Positions 63,111 through 64,000 of a DNA stretch of 64,000 nt are shown in pieces (the stretch's first letter is position 1; the number at the start of each line of letters is the position of its first letter). The notes below the pieces were generated by a model. The model had not been told where the DNA came from. It was given only the letters and a program-made list of their open reading frames with translations, and did no database searches. The DNA comes from Glandiceps talaboti (Eukaryota; Hemichordata; Enteropneusta; Spengelidae). The stretch covers positions 13,521,019-13,585,018 of the forward strand of contig NC_135569.1 of assembly GCF_964340395.1 (NCBI RefSeq). The letters are read 5' to 3'. Position numbers and translations under genes: made by a program.

Positions 63111-64000
63111 GGCACATTCATCAACAGAAGGCGGTATGAAGAATGAAGTATACATTTTGTTTGCTTTAAAATCTCACAACTTTATCATATACTGTACTTT
63201 GTAAAATGCAATTTTCAAATTCTCATTTGTCTCCAAGAAGTGAGTTTCATTAATCATATGTTGTTTCAGGTTTTTATGTGCCCTCCCACTGCTGGTGGTG
63301 AAGGATATCTGCCCTCCCTCCCTCCCTCCCTCCCACTGAGTTTCGAGTTGCCCGCCAACCCATTGCCACCCAATGTTGTGAATGCTTTACGCACCCCCAC
63401 CCCACCCCTTTATCACCCACCAGGAAACAAAATATGTGTGCTATCCACTATACCAACAAGTTGTTTGACGTACACAATGCTCATCCCTCCCAATCCTCCA
63501 ACCCCCATTCCGTGTTTACCTTTCCCATTATATTAAAATCAGGATTTCCTCGCTGCAATTCTTCCTCGTTTGTTCCCCTACTATTACCGATCGAAAAACA
63601 AATTGCCCGCCACTAAAAAATGCGCTAGAGCAGCTTTTTACAAGAACAGCTATCTATCTATATAATACCAGCTAATCTCCTTACGGATATCACAGCTTTG
63701 TTGACTACACCTGATCATGAAGTAAATAGGATCATACAGGCTGTCCCTGTAAAATACATAGATCGCAACTCGATCCCTTGTCATCCCGGGCTCCTCTTTG
63801 AAATGAACGGAGAGAAGAGCGCCCACAACGGCTGATACTTCAGTCCATGGATCATCTCTCGTCGTTGGGGGCTACTGTCGCCCAAGCGAGTGATACCTAC
63901 TCCACACCCCTATACGACGAGAGCTGGGTAACCAGGTGTAAGTAAAACCCGTAGACTCTATATCATTTTGTCGCACTTCACTTTATTCATCAGTTTAAAT
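63111..64000. other. Right-edge region, no gene recognised
   Basis: It contains a TTGTTTCAG acceptor-like site at about 63260 followed by proline/serine-rich low-complexity frames (CCCTCCCT repeats). No family motif or conserved frame is visible, so I do not call an exon. Confidence 0.35.

Overview
The window is eukaryotic: genes are split by many GT-AG introns, GC is low by eye, and microsatellites and short inverted-repeat transposons fill the introns and spacers. Gene families and repeat style fit a marine invertebrate animal (an invertebrate deuterostome such as a lancelet or hemichordate, or a lophotrochozoan). I cannot name the species. I rebuilt exons by hand from splice sites, frame continuity and family motifs, and phase agrees at every junction I report.

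Layout. (1) 38-241, minus: one internal exon of a gene that runs off the left edge. (2) 1518-2883, minus: a two-exon gene for a 331-aa protein I do not recognise. (3) 11125-22140, plus: a 13-exon DEG/ENaC (ASC superfamily) channel with three LDL-receptor class A modules in its ectodomain and an abnormal pore. (4) 25892-33384, minus: an 8-exon extracellular alpha-carbonic anhydrase with a probable GPI-anchor signal. (5) 39502-57784, minus: an 11-exon CLCA-type (calcium-activated chloride channel regulator) protein of 979 aa with an HExxH metalloprotease motif, a VWA domain with intact MIDAS, a fibronectin-III-like region and a C-terminal membrane span. The channel and the anhydrase are convergent (tail to tail); the anhydrase and CLCA genes are co-oriented. 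From 57850 to 64000 I see no cellular gene, only duplicated and transposon-derived DNA.

All three recognised genes belong to surface ion or acid-base families: a sodium/acid/peptide-gated channel family, CO2/bicarbonate interconversion, and a secreted or membrane-tethered regulator of chloride conductance. A shared epithelial role is only an inference from proximity.

The non-coding part is rich. At least eight families of short palindromic elements occur, several in two to four copies. There are remnants of several non-LTR retrotransposons, a tRNA-derived SINE-like segment, a TIR element holding about fifteen 33-bp repeats, a terminally repeated element holding nine ~147-bp repeats, and a ~1.2-2 kb duplication either side of CLCA exon 1. 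The most notable signals are the channel's lost G-x-S selectivity filter and a tandemly triplicated, in-frame 5' splice site at the end of CLCA exon 1.
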